A DNA stretch of 64,000 nt from Prevotellaceae bacterium. Its GTDB lineage: Bacteria; Bacteroidota; Bacteroidia; Bacteroidales; UBA932. Below, piece after piece: positions 31,914-41,298 of this stretch (position 1 is the stretch's first letter; the number at the start of each line of letters is the position of its first letter). The stretch lies in the NCBI GenBank assembly GCA_031258195.1, contig JAIRNF010000018.1, positions 31,733-95,732 of the forward strand. Direction: 5' to 3'. The notes under the pieces were generated by a model. The model had not been told where the DNA came from, searched no databases, and saw only the letters and a program-made list of their open reading frames with translations. Made by a program: the position numbers and the translations under genes.

Positions 31914-34900
31914 CTATTCTGCTAAAGGAATTGTAACGGTAAATATTGCTCCGCCTTTTACAGCCGATTTAAAGCCAATAGTTCCTCCAATATTTTCTAT
32001 AATATTCCTTGATATAGCAAGACCTAAACCTGTACCTCCCGATTTCGTAGTAAAGTTAGGCTGGAAAAGATATTGTTGCTTTTCCGGACTAATACCCGGT
32101 CCGTTGTCTTCTATTCTAACAATGCAAGTTTTATCGGTTTTTGTTACTTCTATATCAACAATACCCTGCTTATCGCCAATAGCCTGAATGGCGTTTTTTA
32201 TAAGGTTTGTAAATACGCGCTGTAGCTGCTCTCGATAACCCATTACAATAATATCGCTATCGCTAATGCTGAGGTTCAGCGTAATGCTTTCGTAACCGGC
32301 AAAAAGTGTCAGGTGTTCACGAAGAAGCGTAGGTATATTTACCTTTGCCAGCTCTGCTTTTGATAGCTTAGCAAAGTTAGAGAACTCCGAAGCTGTAACG
32401 GCAAGCGTATCTATCTGCTCTATTAACGATTTAGCCAGCTCATCTACCCTGTCTTGCCAGCCTGGCTTATCATCATTCTTCATACGCATTACATGTTGAA
32501 TGCTAAGCTTCATTGGAGTTAGAGGATTTTTAATCTCATGCGCAATTTGTCGAGCCATTTCACGCCAAGCCGATTCCCTCTCTGTTTGGGCAAGGCGTTT
32601 AGCACTTTCGGCAAGCTCCGCTGTAGTTCGATTGTATTCTCGTACCAGATCCCCCAGCTCATCTTTCCCGTCATAAGCTATAGGCTCCGGATTACCAGAT
32701 AAATCGAGCTTACGCATGCTAACACGAACAGCCTCAAGCGGGCGGGCTATACGGTTAGATAATGCTACCGCTATAAAAAAACCTATCAAAACCAGCAGCA
32801 TGAATATATTGAGTACCGTTAGGGTAAGCGATGTTATCTCTTGTCTCGTCTCTGCCTGTCTAGAAAAGTATGGAAGATTAATAATAGCCAACTCTTCGTC
32901 TAAACTGTTATAGTATGGCGTGTAGGCTGAATAGTAATCCATTAAGCCAATAGATTCTTCGTCGATAAGGCGCGAAAGGTTTTCGTACTTCAACGTTCTA
33001 TATGCTCTTGGGTTTATCTGTTTTCCCTGTAATCCTTTATCAAAAATCTCCGTTCGAGAGCTAGCGAGCAGGTGCCCTTCAGGAGTGTAAACATTAATGT
33101 CTGTACGGTAAATGTTCGATAGATCGACTAATAAATATGAGAGCCCGTTACCCTGTCCTTCCAGCTCTGCTTTACTTGTACTAGAAAACCATTGATCAAA
33201 CTCAAAAAGAACCATATTAAGCCGCTCTTGTATTCCTGCAACGGTATTTCTATTATACTGACCGATATTATACCATAACATGCTAACACCCGTTGCTATA
33301 AAAAATACCGTAAGAAGCCCCAGCAGCATACGGGTAATACGTTGCTTAAACGTAGTTCTTTGCGACTTTCTGATGGCAAAAAAGCCACCCATCCACATGT
33401 ATAAACATATGCCAATGTAAAAGAAGAGAAAAACGTACGAAAAAGAAAGTACATAGTCTATATAGCGAAGCTGCTTAAGGCTTACGATTACCACATTATG
33501 TTCGTCGAACTTCATGAGTAAATGGCTGTAACTGTTTGCCGAATACATATAGTAATCGCCAACTTCTATAGCTGTTTCCGACTCTTTCAGCTCAAAGCCG
33601 TAGCTATAGCCGCCATGTATAGAAACACGCTTACCGTCGTAGTATATAGCGTAATTATAATCTTCAACCGAAGATATATCCAGGTTATCTTTCTTTTCTA
33701 GCAGCAACTCGGGATAGCCGATTTGCTGATTTTCCGACTTTGACCTTAAATCAATAAATAAAGCTATTTGCCCTTCTCCATCATTCGAAGGATATATAAT
33801 TCTTCCGAGGTAGTTAATACGACCGTTATTGTGATTAAGAAAATGAAATAGTCCAATGTGATTGCTACCTGCCGTACGGATCATTTGTTCGTAAAAAGTC
33901 CAGCAGCTGCTAAGTATATTTTCTTCGGGAAGCTGGATCATCTGATCGTCGGAACAAACATTTACCTGGGCAAGATTATAGCGGTTAAAATATCCGCCAA
34001 AATAGCTATTCGATAATCTATCATAAATAGCGATGTTGTTGGCATCAGGATTCTGAGCCAAGTTGGCAAGCACCTCGTCAGCCTCTAACCTACTACCTAA
34101 ATCTCTAAAAAGCGCCTCTGCTATGGGATCACGTTGGGCTGAAAGGCTAAGTGCGACAATTTCTCGTTCTTGTATTTCTCTATCTCTTGTTTCTCTAACA
34201 ACAACAAGCAATATGTAAAGCGATGTAAGTATAACTATGAGGAACAAGAATGTCGCCTTCTTCAACCTCTTTGTATAAAGTAAGTACGATAAAAAGAATG
34301 TTAGCGTATAAAATACCAAAAAATAGAACGAGCTGAGGTTCAGCTTACCAAATGCCCAATAAAAAACAAGCAGTAATAAGGCAGATGCAGCTATCAGCCA
34401 TCTAATTTTCAACTCGGAGTAAAGGGTAATAAAATAGTGTTGCAACAAAAATAACGAGCAAAGAGCCATTGCTAGAATAGCATAGACTATAACTGTGTAA
34501 TGCGATATATCGGCAAGGCGGTACGGCTCTAACGGTAAGTTGGAGTTATGTAGCAACGAGATAAAAATATCGTGAATGGCTACAGCAATAATAACCGTGA
34601 TAATAGTAAAGATGCTGGAATATATAACCTTATTCGTACTACTAAAGCTGCGTATAATGCTATTTCTTGCATTTAAGCGTTTTCGATACAATACAACAAT
34701 AAATAGCATAAAAAACGTTACATCCAGCAATAAATCACCCAGTGAAGGTAGTATATCCGAAGCCGCATACAACAATGGCGAGAATAGCTTCCCTTCTCCA
34801 CCAAGAAATGCAGGATTATAGAAAAGGAAAACGCGAACTATAATAAGTACTGCTAAAAATATGACAATAGATAAAAACGGACGCCTATAGCTATTGATCA

Positions 34901-35642
34901 TTGCGGCTATATATCCAAACGTTCCCAGTAGTATCAGCAGACTTAGCCAGCGCATTTGGCGGGGGTACTTTATCTCTTCGTCAGAACCCGATACATCAAT
35001 ACTTACCGTAAAAAGCGGGCGACCATCTATTCCGGATATTACCTGCCCGACGTCGTTTAGCTGGGCAACAAAAGTAGATGATGGAAAAGGAAGAGACGGA
35101 TTAAAGCGGCTTTGCAAAAACTCATTTTCGTAAATATAATCGCTTCTTATCCAAATCAGTCCAACCGCTTTATAGTCGCCTTTTACATACGACTGGGCAA
35201 TGTACGAACCTTCTTCGTCGCTGGCTTTTGTAGCATCGCTCCAGCTACTTCCCATCTTAACAAAGCGAGCCACCGTATCTATTTCTTGCAGCTGCTGTTC
35301 TGTTATTGCCGCTTTAGAAGACCAGTATATCAACGAGTCAGACTTAAAGCCATATAATAACATACCATCGTCCGATTCCAACTGTTGAAACGTTTGGGTG
35401 GCAATAAAAGGTAACGAAGGATTAGTAGCAACACTATCAAGCCATTGGTAGGCTATACTTTCGAGCTTTTGCTGTTGTCTGTGTATGCTTTCTTCCAGCT
35501 TATTAATACTGCGATTACTTAACGCCGAAGCAGAAAAGCTGTCGGTAAGATACGATATGATAAGCAAAGCAACCCCAATAATCAACGTTATGCAGATTAG
35601 GGCAACCTTAAGTTTTCGCTTATATACCGGAGAATTTATCAT
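31914..35642 (-). CDS. Giant multi-pass sensor histidine kinase (NtrY-like)
   Basis: A 1242-residue kinase. An N-terminal helix (10-32) is followed by an extracytoplasmic region to about 225, a block of about eight transmembrane helices (230-490), a second sensor region, two more helices near 725 and 780, a third sensor region, and a helix leading into HAMP (about 965-1020). The phosphoacceptor motif RQIAHEIKNPLTPMKLSI places His near residue 1035 and is of the NtrY type. The ATPase end has NLIKNAIQAI, VRIEDNGPGIS and GGTGLGLAISRNI. No response regulator is adjacent, so the partner is elsewhere. rlmH lies 50 bases upstream on the same strand. Confidence 0.92.
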   Translation of the reverse strand: MINSPVYKRKLKVALICITLIIGVALLIISYLTDSFSASALSNRSINKLEESIHRQQQKLESIAYQWLDSVATNPSLPFIATQTFQQLESDDGMLLYGFKSDSLIYWSSKAAITEQQLQEIDTVARFVKMGSSWSDATKASDEEGSYIAQSYVKGDYKAVGLIWIRSDYIYENEFLQSRFNPSLPFPSSTFVAQLNDVGQVISGIDGRPLFTVSIDVSGSDEEIKYPRQMRWLSLLILLGTFGYIAAMINSYRRPFLSIVIFLAVLIIVRVFLFYNPAFLGGEGKLFSPLLYAASDILPSLGDLLLDVTFFMLFIVVLYRKRLNARNSIIRSFSSTNKVIYSSIFTIITVIIAVAIHDIFISLLHNSNLPLEPYRLADISHYTVIVYAILAMALCSLFLLQHYFITLYSELKIRWLIAASALLLLVFYWAFGKLNLSSFYFLVFYTLTFFLSYLLYTKRLKKATFLFLIVILTSLYILLVVVRETRDREIQEREIVALSLSAQRDPIAEALFRDLGSRLEADEVLANLAQNPDANNIAIYDRLSNSYFGGYFNRYNLAQVNVCSDDQMIQLPEENILSSCWTFYEQMIRTAGSNHIGLFHFLNHNNGRINYLGRIIYPSNDGEGQIALFIDLRSKSENQQIGYPELLLEKKDNLDISSVEDYNYAIYYDGKRVSIHGGYSYGFELKESETAIEVGDYYMYSANSYSHLLMKFDEHNVVIVSLKQLRYIDYVLSFSYVFLFFYIGICLYMWMGGFFAIRKSQRTTFKQRITRMLLGLLTVFFIATGVSMLWYNIGQYNRNTVAGIQERLNMVLFEFDQWFSSTSKAELEGQGNGLSYLLVDLSNIYRTDINVYTPEGHLLASSRTEIFDKGLQGKQINPRAYRTLKYENLSRLIDEESIGLMDYYSAYTPYYNSLDEELAIINLPYFSRQAETRQEITSLTLTVLNIFMLLVLIGFFIAVALSNRIARPLEAVRVSMRKLDLSGNPEPIAYDGKDELGDLVREYNRTTAELAESAKRLAQTERESAWREMARQIAHEIKNPLTPMKLSIQHVMRMKNDDKPGWQDRVDELAKSLIEQIDTLAVTASEFSNFAKLSKAELAKVNIPTLLREHLTLFAGYESITLNLSISDSDIIVMGYREQLQRVFTNLIKNAIQAIGDKQGIVDIEVTKTDKTCIVRIEDNGPGISPEKQQYLFQPNFTTKSGGTGLGLAISRNIIENIGGTIGFKSAVKGGAIFTVTIPLAE

Positions 35643-35692
35643 CAGGTATTGTTTAGCAATGTCTCTTCTTTTGCTGTATTTTTTTAATAATG

Positions 35693-36166
35693 CTATTTAT
35701 GATGATATGGTTCATTTTTAATAATGCTAAATGCTCTATATAACTGCTCCGTAGCAATAAGGCGTACCATTTGATGGGAGAACGTCATTTTCGAAAAAGA
35801 AATTTTCCCCACAGCCCTTTTATATACACTACCCGAGAAGCCATACGCACCGCCTATACAAAATACCAGCGATTTAGTAGAAGTCAGCATTTTCTTTTCA
35901 ATAAAGCCGGCAAACTCTTCCGACGAATACTGCCGCCCTTTTTCGTCAAGCAGAAACAGCTCATCAACATCCAATAATGATGCCAACAACAGCTCGCTTT
36001 CTTTTTCCTTTAGCTGCTCTTCGCTTAAATTTTTGGCATTCCTTACATCAAGTATAATTTTAAAGTCGAACGTAATATAGCGTTTAACTCGCTTTATATA
36101 CTCATTCACAGCCTCTTCAAGCCATGCTTGATTTGTTTTACCTATAGCTAATAACGTAATCTTCAT
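35693..36166 (-). CDS. rlmH: 23S rRNA (pseudouridine1915-N3)-methyltransferase
   Basis: A 157-residue SPOUT-class methyltransferase of typical length. It begins MKITLLAIGKTNQAWLEEAV and carries the SAM-binding knot residues FCIGGAYGFS and the C-terminal KMTFSHQMVRLIATEQLYRA, ending in NEPYHH. It methylates the pseudouridine at position 1915 (E. coli numbering) of 23S rRNA in intact ribosomes. The histidine kinase gene follows it on the minus strand, 50 bases away. Confidence 0.97.
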   Translation of the reverse strand: MKITLLAIGKTNQAWLEEAVNEYIKRVKRYITFDFKIILDVRNAKNLSEEQLKEKESELLLASLLDVDELFLLDEKGRQYSSEEFAGFIEKKMLTSTKSLVFCIGGAYGFSGSVYKRAVGKISFSKMTFSHQMVRLIATEQLYRAFSIIKNEPYHHK

Positions 36167-36329
36167 CCTACCACTTTCAGTATGTAAACATACATGTTTT
36201 TTAGAATGCTTACAAGTTTTCAGCAGTTTAGGCTACTTGAAAAATTTTTCAACCACTTTATGGAATAGCATACGCTTTAGCATCTAATAGGTAGCAATCG
36301 CAGCTATAAAACCTCAAAATACAGCTATT

Positions 36330-38150
36330 ATGAAAAGACTTTTACTATGTATCAGCATTTTGCTAGTCTCATCGCCTATTTTTGCAGATAACGATCAAAT
36401 AGAGGTCGATGCAAAACTAGAGTCTGCAACTATCCTACAAATCGGAGCAGAGCTAACACACTCTGCCAAAGTAACCCTAAAACCGGGAACAAACGAGCTA
36501 ATAATTAAAAATATCAGCTCTACTATTGATGCCAACAGCCTACAGGTTAGCTGTTCCGGCGGAGTTATCGTATTAACCTCAGAATTCTCAAGCAGCTATC
36601 TAAGTAAAAAGGAAGATTCTCCGGAAGCTAAAAAGCTACAGGATTCTATAGAAGCATGCGAGAAGGAGCTAACCCGTTTAAAAACCGCCATTGCCATAAA
36701 CGAGGATGTAATGGAACTGCTTAAAGCCAATAAAAAAGTTGGTAGCGAGCAAAGCGGACTGAATGTTTCCGACTTTATTAAAATGATGGAGTACTACGAA
36801 AATAAATCGGTTGAGCTGCAAACAGAACGACAGAACAACCAAGAGCAAACAAAGAGAGTCAACGAAAAGTTAAGCAACCTACGTATGCAACTGGAACAGG
36901 AAAGAACAAAAAACAATAAAGTATCAAACGTTCTTAAGCTAAGGCTGGCAAGCCCCTATAGCGGAAGTAAAGACCTAACTATTTCGTACTATACAATGGC
37001 TGCGAAGTGGACTCCCTTTTATGATATTCAGGTCTTCGAATCAGATAAGCCGATAAAAATTATTGGTAAAGCCAAGTTTATGCAAACCACCGGTTTAGAT
37101 TGGAAAAACGTTAAACTTTCGCTTTCTACAGCCATCCCGAACAATGGTAAAACGGCTCCTAAATTCTCAACATGGTTCTTACAATACCAATCCCCTATGA
37201 TTATTACTGCCTATGGAGCAAAGCGTTATGCTGCACAAAACACCATATCGCAAAATGATATTTCCTCTTTTTCGGGAATGGCTGCAGGAATACAGGTTCA
37301 AGAGCAAAACATAAGAATACGCGGTACTAGCAGTATTAATACAGATAACGAACCTCTTTACGTTGTAAATGGAGTTCCAATGAGTAGTGAAGAGGTAAAC
37401 GCCATAGACCCGAGCTATATAAAAGAGATGAACGTACTAAACTACGAATCGGCGTCTGCTTTATATGGAGCCAGAGCAGCAAGCGGTGTTATACTTATTA
37501 CGCTAAAAGATGTTAATGATTATGTAGTAGAAAGTGAAAGTCAGACCGACTTTACCTACGATATTGATGCCCTTTACGATCTACCAGGTAATGGCAAAGA
37601 GCAAAGCGTAACTTTACGCATTATAGAGCTGCCAGCCCAATTCGAGTACTATTGTGCACCAAAGCTTGATAAAGCGGTCTTTTTACTTGCGAACATTAAC
37701 GATTGGGAAAAGTATAACCTGCTACCGGGCGAAACCGCCATTACTCGCGATGGTACCTATATAGGCAAAACTATGATCGACCCCTATCAAACACAAAAAA
37801 CGCTCAACCTTTCTTTGGGAACAGATAAGCGTATTATCGTTAAGCGTGAGAAGCTGCAAGACTTTAGCAGTACTAAATTTATTGGAAATAGTAAGCTACA
37901 AGTATTCAGATACCAGCTAACGGTAAAAAATAACAAAACCGTTCCTGTTCAGATGGTTCTTAAAGATCAATATCCTACATCAACCCGCAAAGATATCGAG
38001 GTTGAGGTATTGGATAAAGGTAACGCTAACATAGAGAACGAGCAGGTAGGCGTTCTTACATGGATATTTACTTTACAGCCCGGCGAAACTAAAACAGTTC
38101 AGCATAGCTATAGCATAAAATATCCTAAGAACGAATCGCTAAACTTGTAG
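36330..38150 (+). CDS. MuiA-family protein (DUF4140/DUF4139) with an internal TonB-plug-like insert
   Basis: A 606-residue exported protein (signal peptide about 1-19). Residues 25-90 match the N-terminal DUF4140 domain, 95-205 form a coiled coil, and DUF4139 starts near LTISYYTMAAKWTPFYDIQV and continues to the C-terminus (TWIFTLQPGETKTVQHSYSI). Between about residues 310 and 395 DUF4139 is interrupted by a segment that reads like the plug of a SusC-type TonB-dependent receptor: NIRIRGTSSINTDNEPLYVV, NGVPMSSEEVNAIDPSYIKE, and ALYGARAASGVILITLKD. The rest of a receptor (barrel) is absent. The mucoidy-inhibitor name does not define a function in this phylum. Confidence 0.85.
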   Translation: MKRLLLCISILLVSSPIFADNDQIEVDAKLESATILQIGAELTHSAKVTLKPGTNELIIKNISSTIDANSLQVSCSGGVIVLTSEFSSSYLSKKEDSPEAKKLQDSIEACEKELTRLKTAIAINEDVMELLKANKKVGSEQSGLNVSDFIKMMEYYENKSVELQTERQNNQEQTKRVNEKLSNLRMQLEQERTKNNKVSNVLKLRLASPYSGSKDLTISYYTMAAKWTPFYDIQVFESDKPIKIIGKAKFMQTTGLDWKNVKLSLSTAIPNNGKTAPKFSTWFLQYQSPMIITAYGAKRYAAQNTISQNDISSFSGMAAGIQVQEQNIRIRGTSSINTDNEPLYVVNGVPMSSEEVNAIDPSYIKEMNVLNYESASALYGARAASGVILITLKDVNDYVVESESQTDFTYDIDALYDLPGNGKEQSVTLRIIELPAQFEYYCAPKLDKAVFLLANINDWEKYNLLPGETAITRDGTYIGKTMIDPYQTQKTLNLSLGTDKRIIVKREKLQDFSSTKFIGNSKLQVFRYQLTVKNNKTVPVQMVLKDQYPTSTRKDIEVEVLDKGNANIENEQVGVLTWIFTLQPGETKTVQHSYSIKYPKNESLNL

Positions 38151-38162
38151 TAATAGAACCCT

Positions 38163-38230
38163 ATTAAACCACATGGGATACATAAAGAGATTAGTAAATC
38201 ATGTGACTCTATGTGTCCCATATGGTTTAA
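38163..38230 (+). terminator. Long imperfect hairpin after the MuiA-like gene
   Basis: TTAAACCACATGGGATACAT and ATGTGTCCCATATGGTTTAA pair with few mismatches, extended inward by AAAGAG/CTCT. The loop is about 17 bases. There is no strong T-run, so terminator function is likely but not certain. Confidence 0.6.
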
Positions 38231-38389
38231 AACACACTATATTTGTTTTCCAACTCACAACCAAGTCGTTACAATTAGCGGACTATAAGTTTGCCCATGT
38301 AAATAAAAACCTCTACTTTTACATTAGTAGAGTCGAGTTCGTTATGGTATAATTTTTGCAGTACAACAATACCCCTAACGAACAGTAAC

Positions 38390-38794
38390 ATGAAAATACT
38401 TAAGATCTTAACCATAAGCTGCCTGTTATTCAGCCTAGCTGCTTCTGCTCAAGATAGCGATAAGGCTATGAACGATGCACTTACAAAAATTTGTTCGTGC
38501 GTAAAAGAAGGTAATGCTACATGTATAGGGGCATACTTTGGCACAAGCGTTTCACTTGACTTGATGGGCAGCGAGAATATGTATGGCAAAGAACAAGCTA
38601 TGCAGGTATTAAAAGATTTTTTTTCAAAGTATAAGGCTAAAAACTTTTCTACACCTCATAAAGGCGGGCAACAGGTAAAATATGTTGTAGGAACACTTTT
38701 AACACATGGCGGAGAATCGTTTAGAGTATCTATCTTTGTAAAACCAAACGGAGGAAAAGCACAAGTTCAACGGATAATTATAGAAAAAGAATAA
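38390..38794 (+). CDS. DUF4783 family exported protein
   Basis: A 134-residue protein with a signal peptide (ending AASAQ). The mature part matches the DUF4783 family of Bacteroidota, an NTF2/SnoaL-like fold: KICSCVKEGNATCIGAYF, SVSLDLMGSENMYGKEQAMQ, VLKDFFSKYKAKNFSTPHKG and FRVSIFVKPNGGKAQVQRII. Two Cys near residue 36 are notable. The stop codon overlaps the nadC start (TAATG), so the two are translationally coupled; the conserved pairing with nadC is known but its reason is not. Confidence 0.88.
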   Translation: MKILKILTISCLLFSLAASAQDSDKAMNDALTKICSCVKEGNATCIGAYFGTSVSLDLMGSENMYGKEQAMQVLKDFFSKYKAKNFSTPHKGGQQVKYVVGTLLTHGGESFRVSIFVKPNGGKAQVQRIIIEKE

Positions 38795-39642
38795 TGGATT
38801 TTCAACCATACATTGATGAGCTGATAGCGCTTGCTATTAAAGAAGATATTGGGGACGGCGATCATACGTTCCTTTCCTGTATCCCTCCAGACGCTAAGGG
38901 AAAAATGAAGCTTTTGGTAAAACAGGAAGGCATACTTGCTGGAGTAGAGATAGCTAAGCAGGTATTTACTACGCTAGATCCGGAAGTAAAAATAGAAGTA
39001 TTGCTTAAAGATGGCACTCCCATTAAATACGGCGATGTTGCATTTTACGTTGAAGGTCGCGTACAATCGTTACTACAGGCGGAACGCTTGGCGCTAAACC
39101 TAATGCAACATATGAGTGGCGTAGCAACACAAACAAACCAGTATGTAAAGAAGCTGGAAGGTTTAAAAACTAAAGTACTTGATACCCGTAAAACAACCCC
39201 TGGTATGCGAGCGCTAGATAAGCTGGCTGTGAAAATCGGCGGAGGCGAAAACCACCGTATGGGCTTATTCGATATGATTTTGCTGAAAGATAACCATATC
39301 GATTTTGCCGGTGGTATAGAAAATGCTATTCGCAAAGCACAGCAGTATCTTAAAAACATCGGTCGTAAGTTGCCCATAGAAGTTGAAACCAGAAGTCTTG
39401 ATGATATTCGTAAGGCGATGGAAGTTGGAGGCATACAGCGTATAATGCTAGACAACTTTAACCTTGAAGATACCAAGAAAGCAGTTGAGCTGATTAATGG
39501 AGAATACGAAACAGAATCCTCTGGCGGTATCAATTTTGACACTATTAGAGCATATGCCAAATGCGGTGTTGATTTCGTTTCGGTAGGTGCCCTTACGCAC
39601 CAAATAAAGAGTTTAGACCTCAGCTTAAAGGCTGTAGATTAA
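38794..39642 (+). CDS. nadC: Nicotinate-nucleotide pyrophosphorylase (carboxylating)
   Basis: A 282-residue quinolinate phosphoribosyltransferase, which makes nicotinate mononucleotide in NAD synthesis. Motifs include EDIGDGDHTFLSC, QAERLALNLMQHMSGVATQT, LDTRKTTPGMRALDKLAVKI, GGGENHRMGLFDMILLKDNH and the C-terminal VDFVSVGALTHQIKSLDLSL. The length is normal. The start ATG overlaps the stop of the DUF4783 gene by one base. nadA and nadB are not in this window. Confidence 0.96.
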   Translation: MDFQPYIDELIALAIKEDIGDGDHTFLSCIPPDAKGKMKLLVKQEGILAGVEIAKQVFTTLDPEVKIEVLLKDGTPIKYGDVAFYVEGRVQSLLQAERLALNLMQHMSGVATQTNQYVKKLEGLKTKVLDTRKTTPGMRALDKLAVKIGGGENHRMGLFDMILLKDNHIDFAGGIENAIRKAQQYLKNIGRKLPIEVETRSLDDIRKAMEVGGIQRIMLDNFNLEDTKKAVELINGEYETESSGGINFDTIRAYAKCGVDFVSVGALTHQIKSLDLSLKAVD

Positions 39643-39674
39643 GCTAAAATGTTATTCGTAAGGCAAAAAATATA

Positions 39675-39757
39675 GTGTTTTCGAGCGTAGTGAGAAATTT
39701 CCTGAATAGAGCTATATTGCCCTAAATGAGTAAATGTCTCACTCCGTTCAATATAAC
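39675..39757. repeat. Intergenic palindromic repeat, copy 8 (degenerate)
   Basis: TTTTCGAGCGTAGTGAGAAA on the left and TCTCACTCCGTTCAATATAA on the right are recognisable arms with many unpaired changes, 25-30 bases apart. Confidence 0.6.
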
Positions 39758-39809
39758 GGCGTAAAACTTTAAACCACTATCAAATTTCTATTTTTAACCA
39801 TCAACTATT

Positions 39810-41222
39810 ATGCTGTCTCGTAGAAAATTCTTAAAGTTAGGCGGACTGGCCGCTGCATCGTTAGCCATAAGCGGAAAAGAAAAAATATTTGCTCAATCGT
39901 CATCTCCAAAACTGGACTTTGTTATTCGCGGAGGACGCTCCTTTGTAAACGGAGCATGGAGTGCATATGACATAGGTATTACTGCAGAAGGAACAATGGT
40001 GGTTAGCAAGCTGCCGCTAGTAGCCCCTAACATTATCGACGCTTCAAATAAGATTGTATCAGCCGGATTTATTGACATTCTGGCCGACAACTCTGCCAAC
40101 CCCGAACGTACCTTCCGCGTTTTCGAAAAGTATAAGGTTGGCGACGGTGTTACTACAGCCCTGCAAATGCATGGCGGAGCAACCGATGCAGGCGAATACT
40201 ATAAGCATTTCGAGGCACAAAAGCACCTTATTAGCTACGGTGTATCAACTAAAGTTATGAATATCCGCTATAAATATAATCGACTTGCCGACAGAATAAA
40301 AGCAATAGAAAAAAGCCTTGATAGCGGCGCATTAGGCGTATCTCATAGCCCCGAATACCAGTCCGACACCACGTGGGAAGAAATGGTGGCTTATGGTAAA
40401 ATTGCAAAAAAGTACGATCGCCCCATGTTTCTCCACACCCGCTATTCCTCTAAAGAAAAAGAGCTGGATGGCGTAGAAGAGGCTATAAACGTAGCAAAAA
40501 CAACAGGCTGTCGCATACATATCGACCATTTAAACTCTACTGGCGGAACGTTTAATATGGAGAAAGCCCTCGACATGATTCGTAAAGCAAGGGCAGCAGG
40601 TCTGGATATCACGACATGCGTTTACCCCTATTCATATTGGGCAACTTACGCGCACTCAGAGCGATTTAAAGAAGGGTGGATGCAACGATATGGTATGACC
40701 TACTCCGACCTCGAAGTTGTAGGTACGGGCGAACGGTTAACTAAAGAATCGTTCAATAAATATCGTGCACGTACGGGTATTCTGCTAGCAGCAAAAGAAG
40801 GTGTACAGCCTATGGATAAAACGGTAAAACCTGCGCTAATGGAAGATTTTTGTATGATTGGTTCCGATGGAGGTATAGAAACCGAACCTCGCGCAAACAA
40901 CCACCCACGCGGCGCCGCATGCTTTGCTACCGCGATACGATACGCTATGGACGAAAATATTCCACTAGAAAAAATGTTGGCGAAAATGACCTCTCGTTCG
41001 TGCGAGCTGATAGGTTCTCCGATGAAAAACAGAGGAGAAATAAAGAACGGCTATATCGCGGATATCGCAGTTTTCGACCCTAAAAGTATTAGAGGTGCCG
41101 CAACCAATGCTAACCCTAACCAGTTCTCTAAAAGTATAGATATAGTCGTTGTGAACGGAAAAATAACCTTTGACAACGGAGTACTTACCGGTGTAAATAA
41201 CGGCAGATCGATAAAGTTTTGA
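39810..41222 (+). CDS. D-aminoacylase-like amidohydrolase lacking the HxH motif, exported
   Basis: A 470-residue relative of the N-acyl-D-amino-acid deacylases. The N-terminus SRRKFLKLGGLAAASLAISG is a twin-arginine signal without an obvious lipobox Cys. The first metal motif, PGFVDIHTHTD in the other copy at 13393, is replaced here by AGFIDILADNSAN, so both His are lost, and the bridging-Cys motif NCG is replaced by QMHGGATD. Later elements remain: MFLHTRYSS (His), HIDHLNS (His), MIGSDGG (Asp) and a final ADIAVFDP. It may use one metal, a different ligand set, or have lost catalysis. The next gene encodes an alcohol dehydrogenase 76 bases downstream. Confidence 0.82.
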   Translation: MLSRRKFLKLGGLAAASLAISGKEKIFAQSSSPKLDFVIRGGRSFVNGAWSAYDIGITAEGTMVVSKLPLVAPNIIDASNKIVSAGFIDILADNSANPERTFRVFEKYKVGDGVTTALQMHGGATDAGEYYKHFEAQKHLISYGVSTKVMNIRYKYNRLADRIKAIEKSLDSGALGVSHSPEYQSDTTWEEMVAYGKIAKKYDRPMFLHTRYSSKEKELDGVEEAINVAKTTGCRIHIDHLNSTGGTFNMEKALDMIRKARAAGLDITTCVYPYSYWATYAHSERFKEGWMQRYGMTYSDLEVVGTGERLTKESFNKYRARTGILLAAKEGVQPMDKTVKPALMEDFCMIGSDGGIETEPRANNHPRGAACFATAIRYAMDENIPLEKMLAKMTSRSCELIGSPMKNRGEIKNGYIADIAVFDPKSIRGAATNANPNQFSKSIDIVVVNGKITFDNGVLTGVNNGRSIKF

Positions 41223-41298
41223 GAACAAAAAAAAGTGATAAGCTCTGCTTAGCATATAAATATTAATGGCTAACGATTAACGACAAAAATATATCAAC

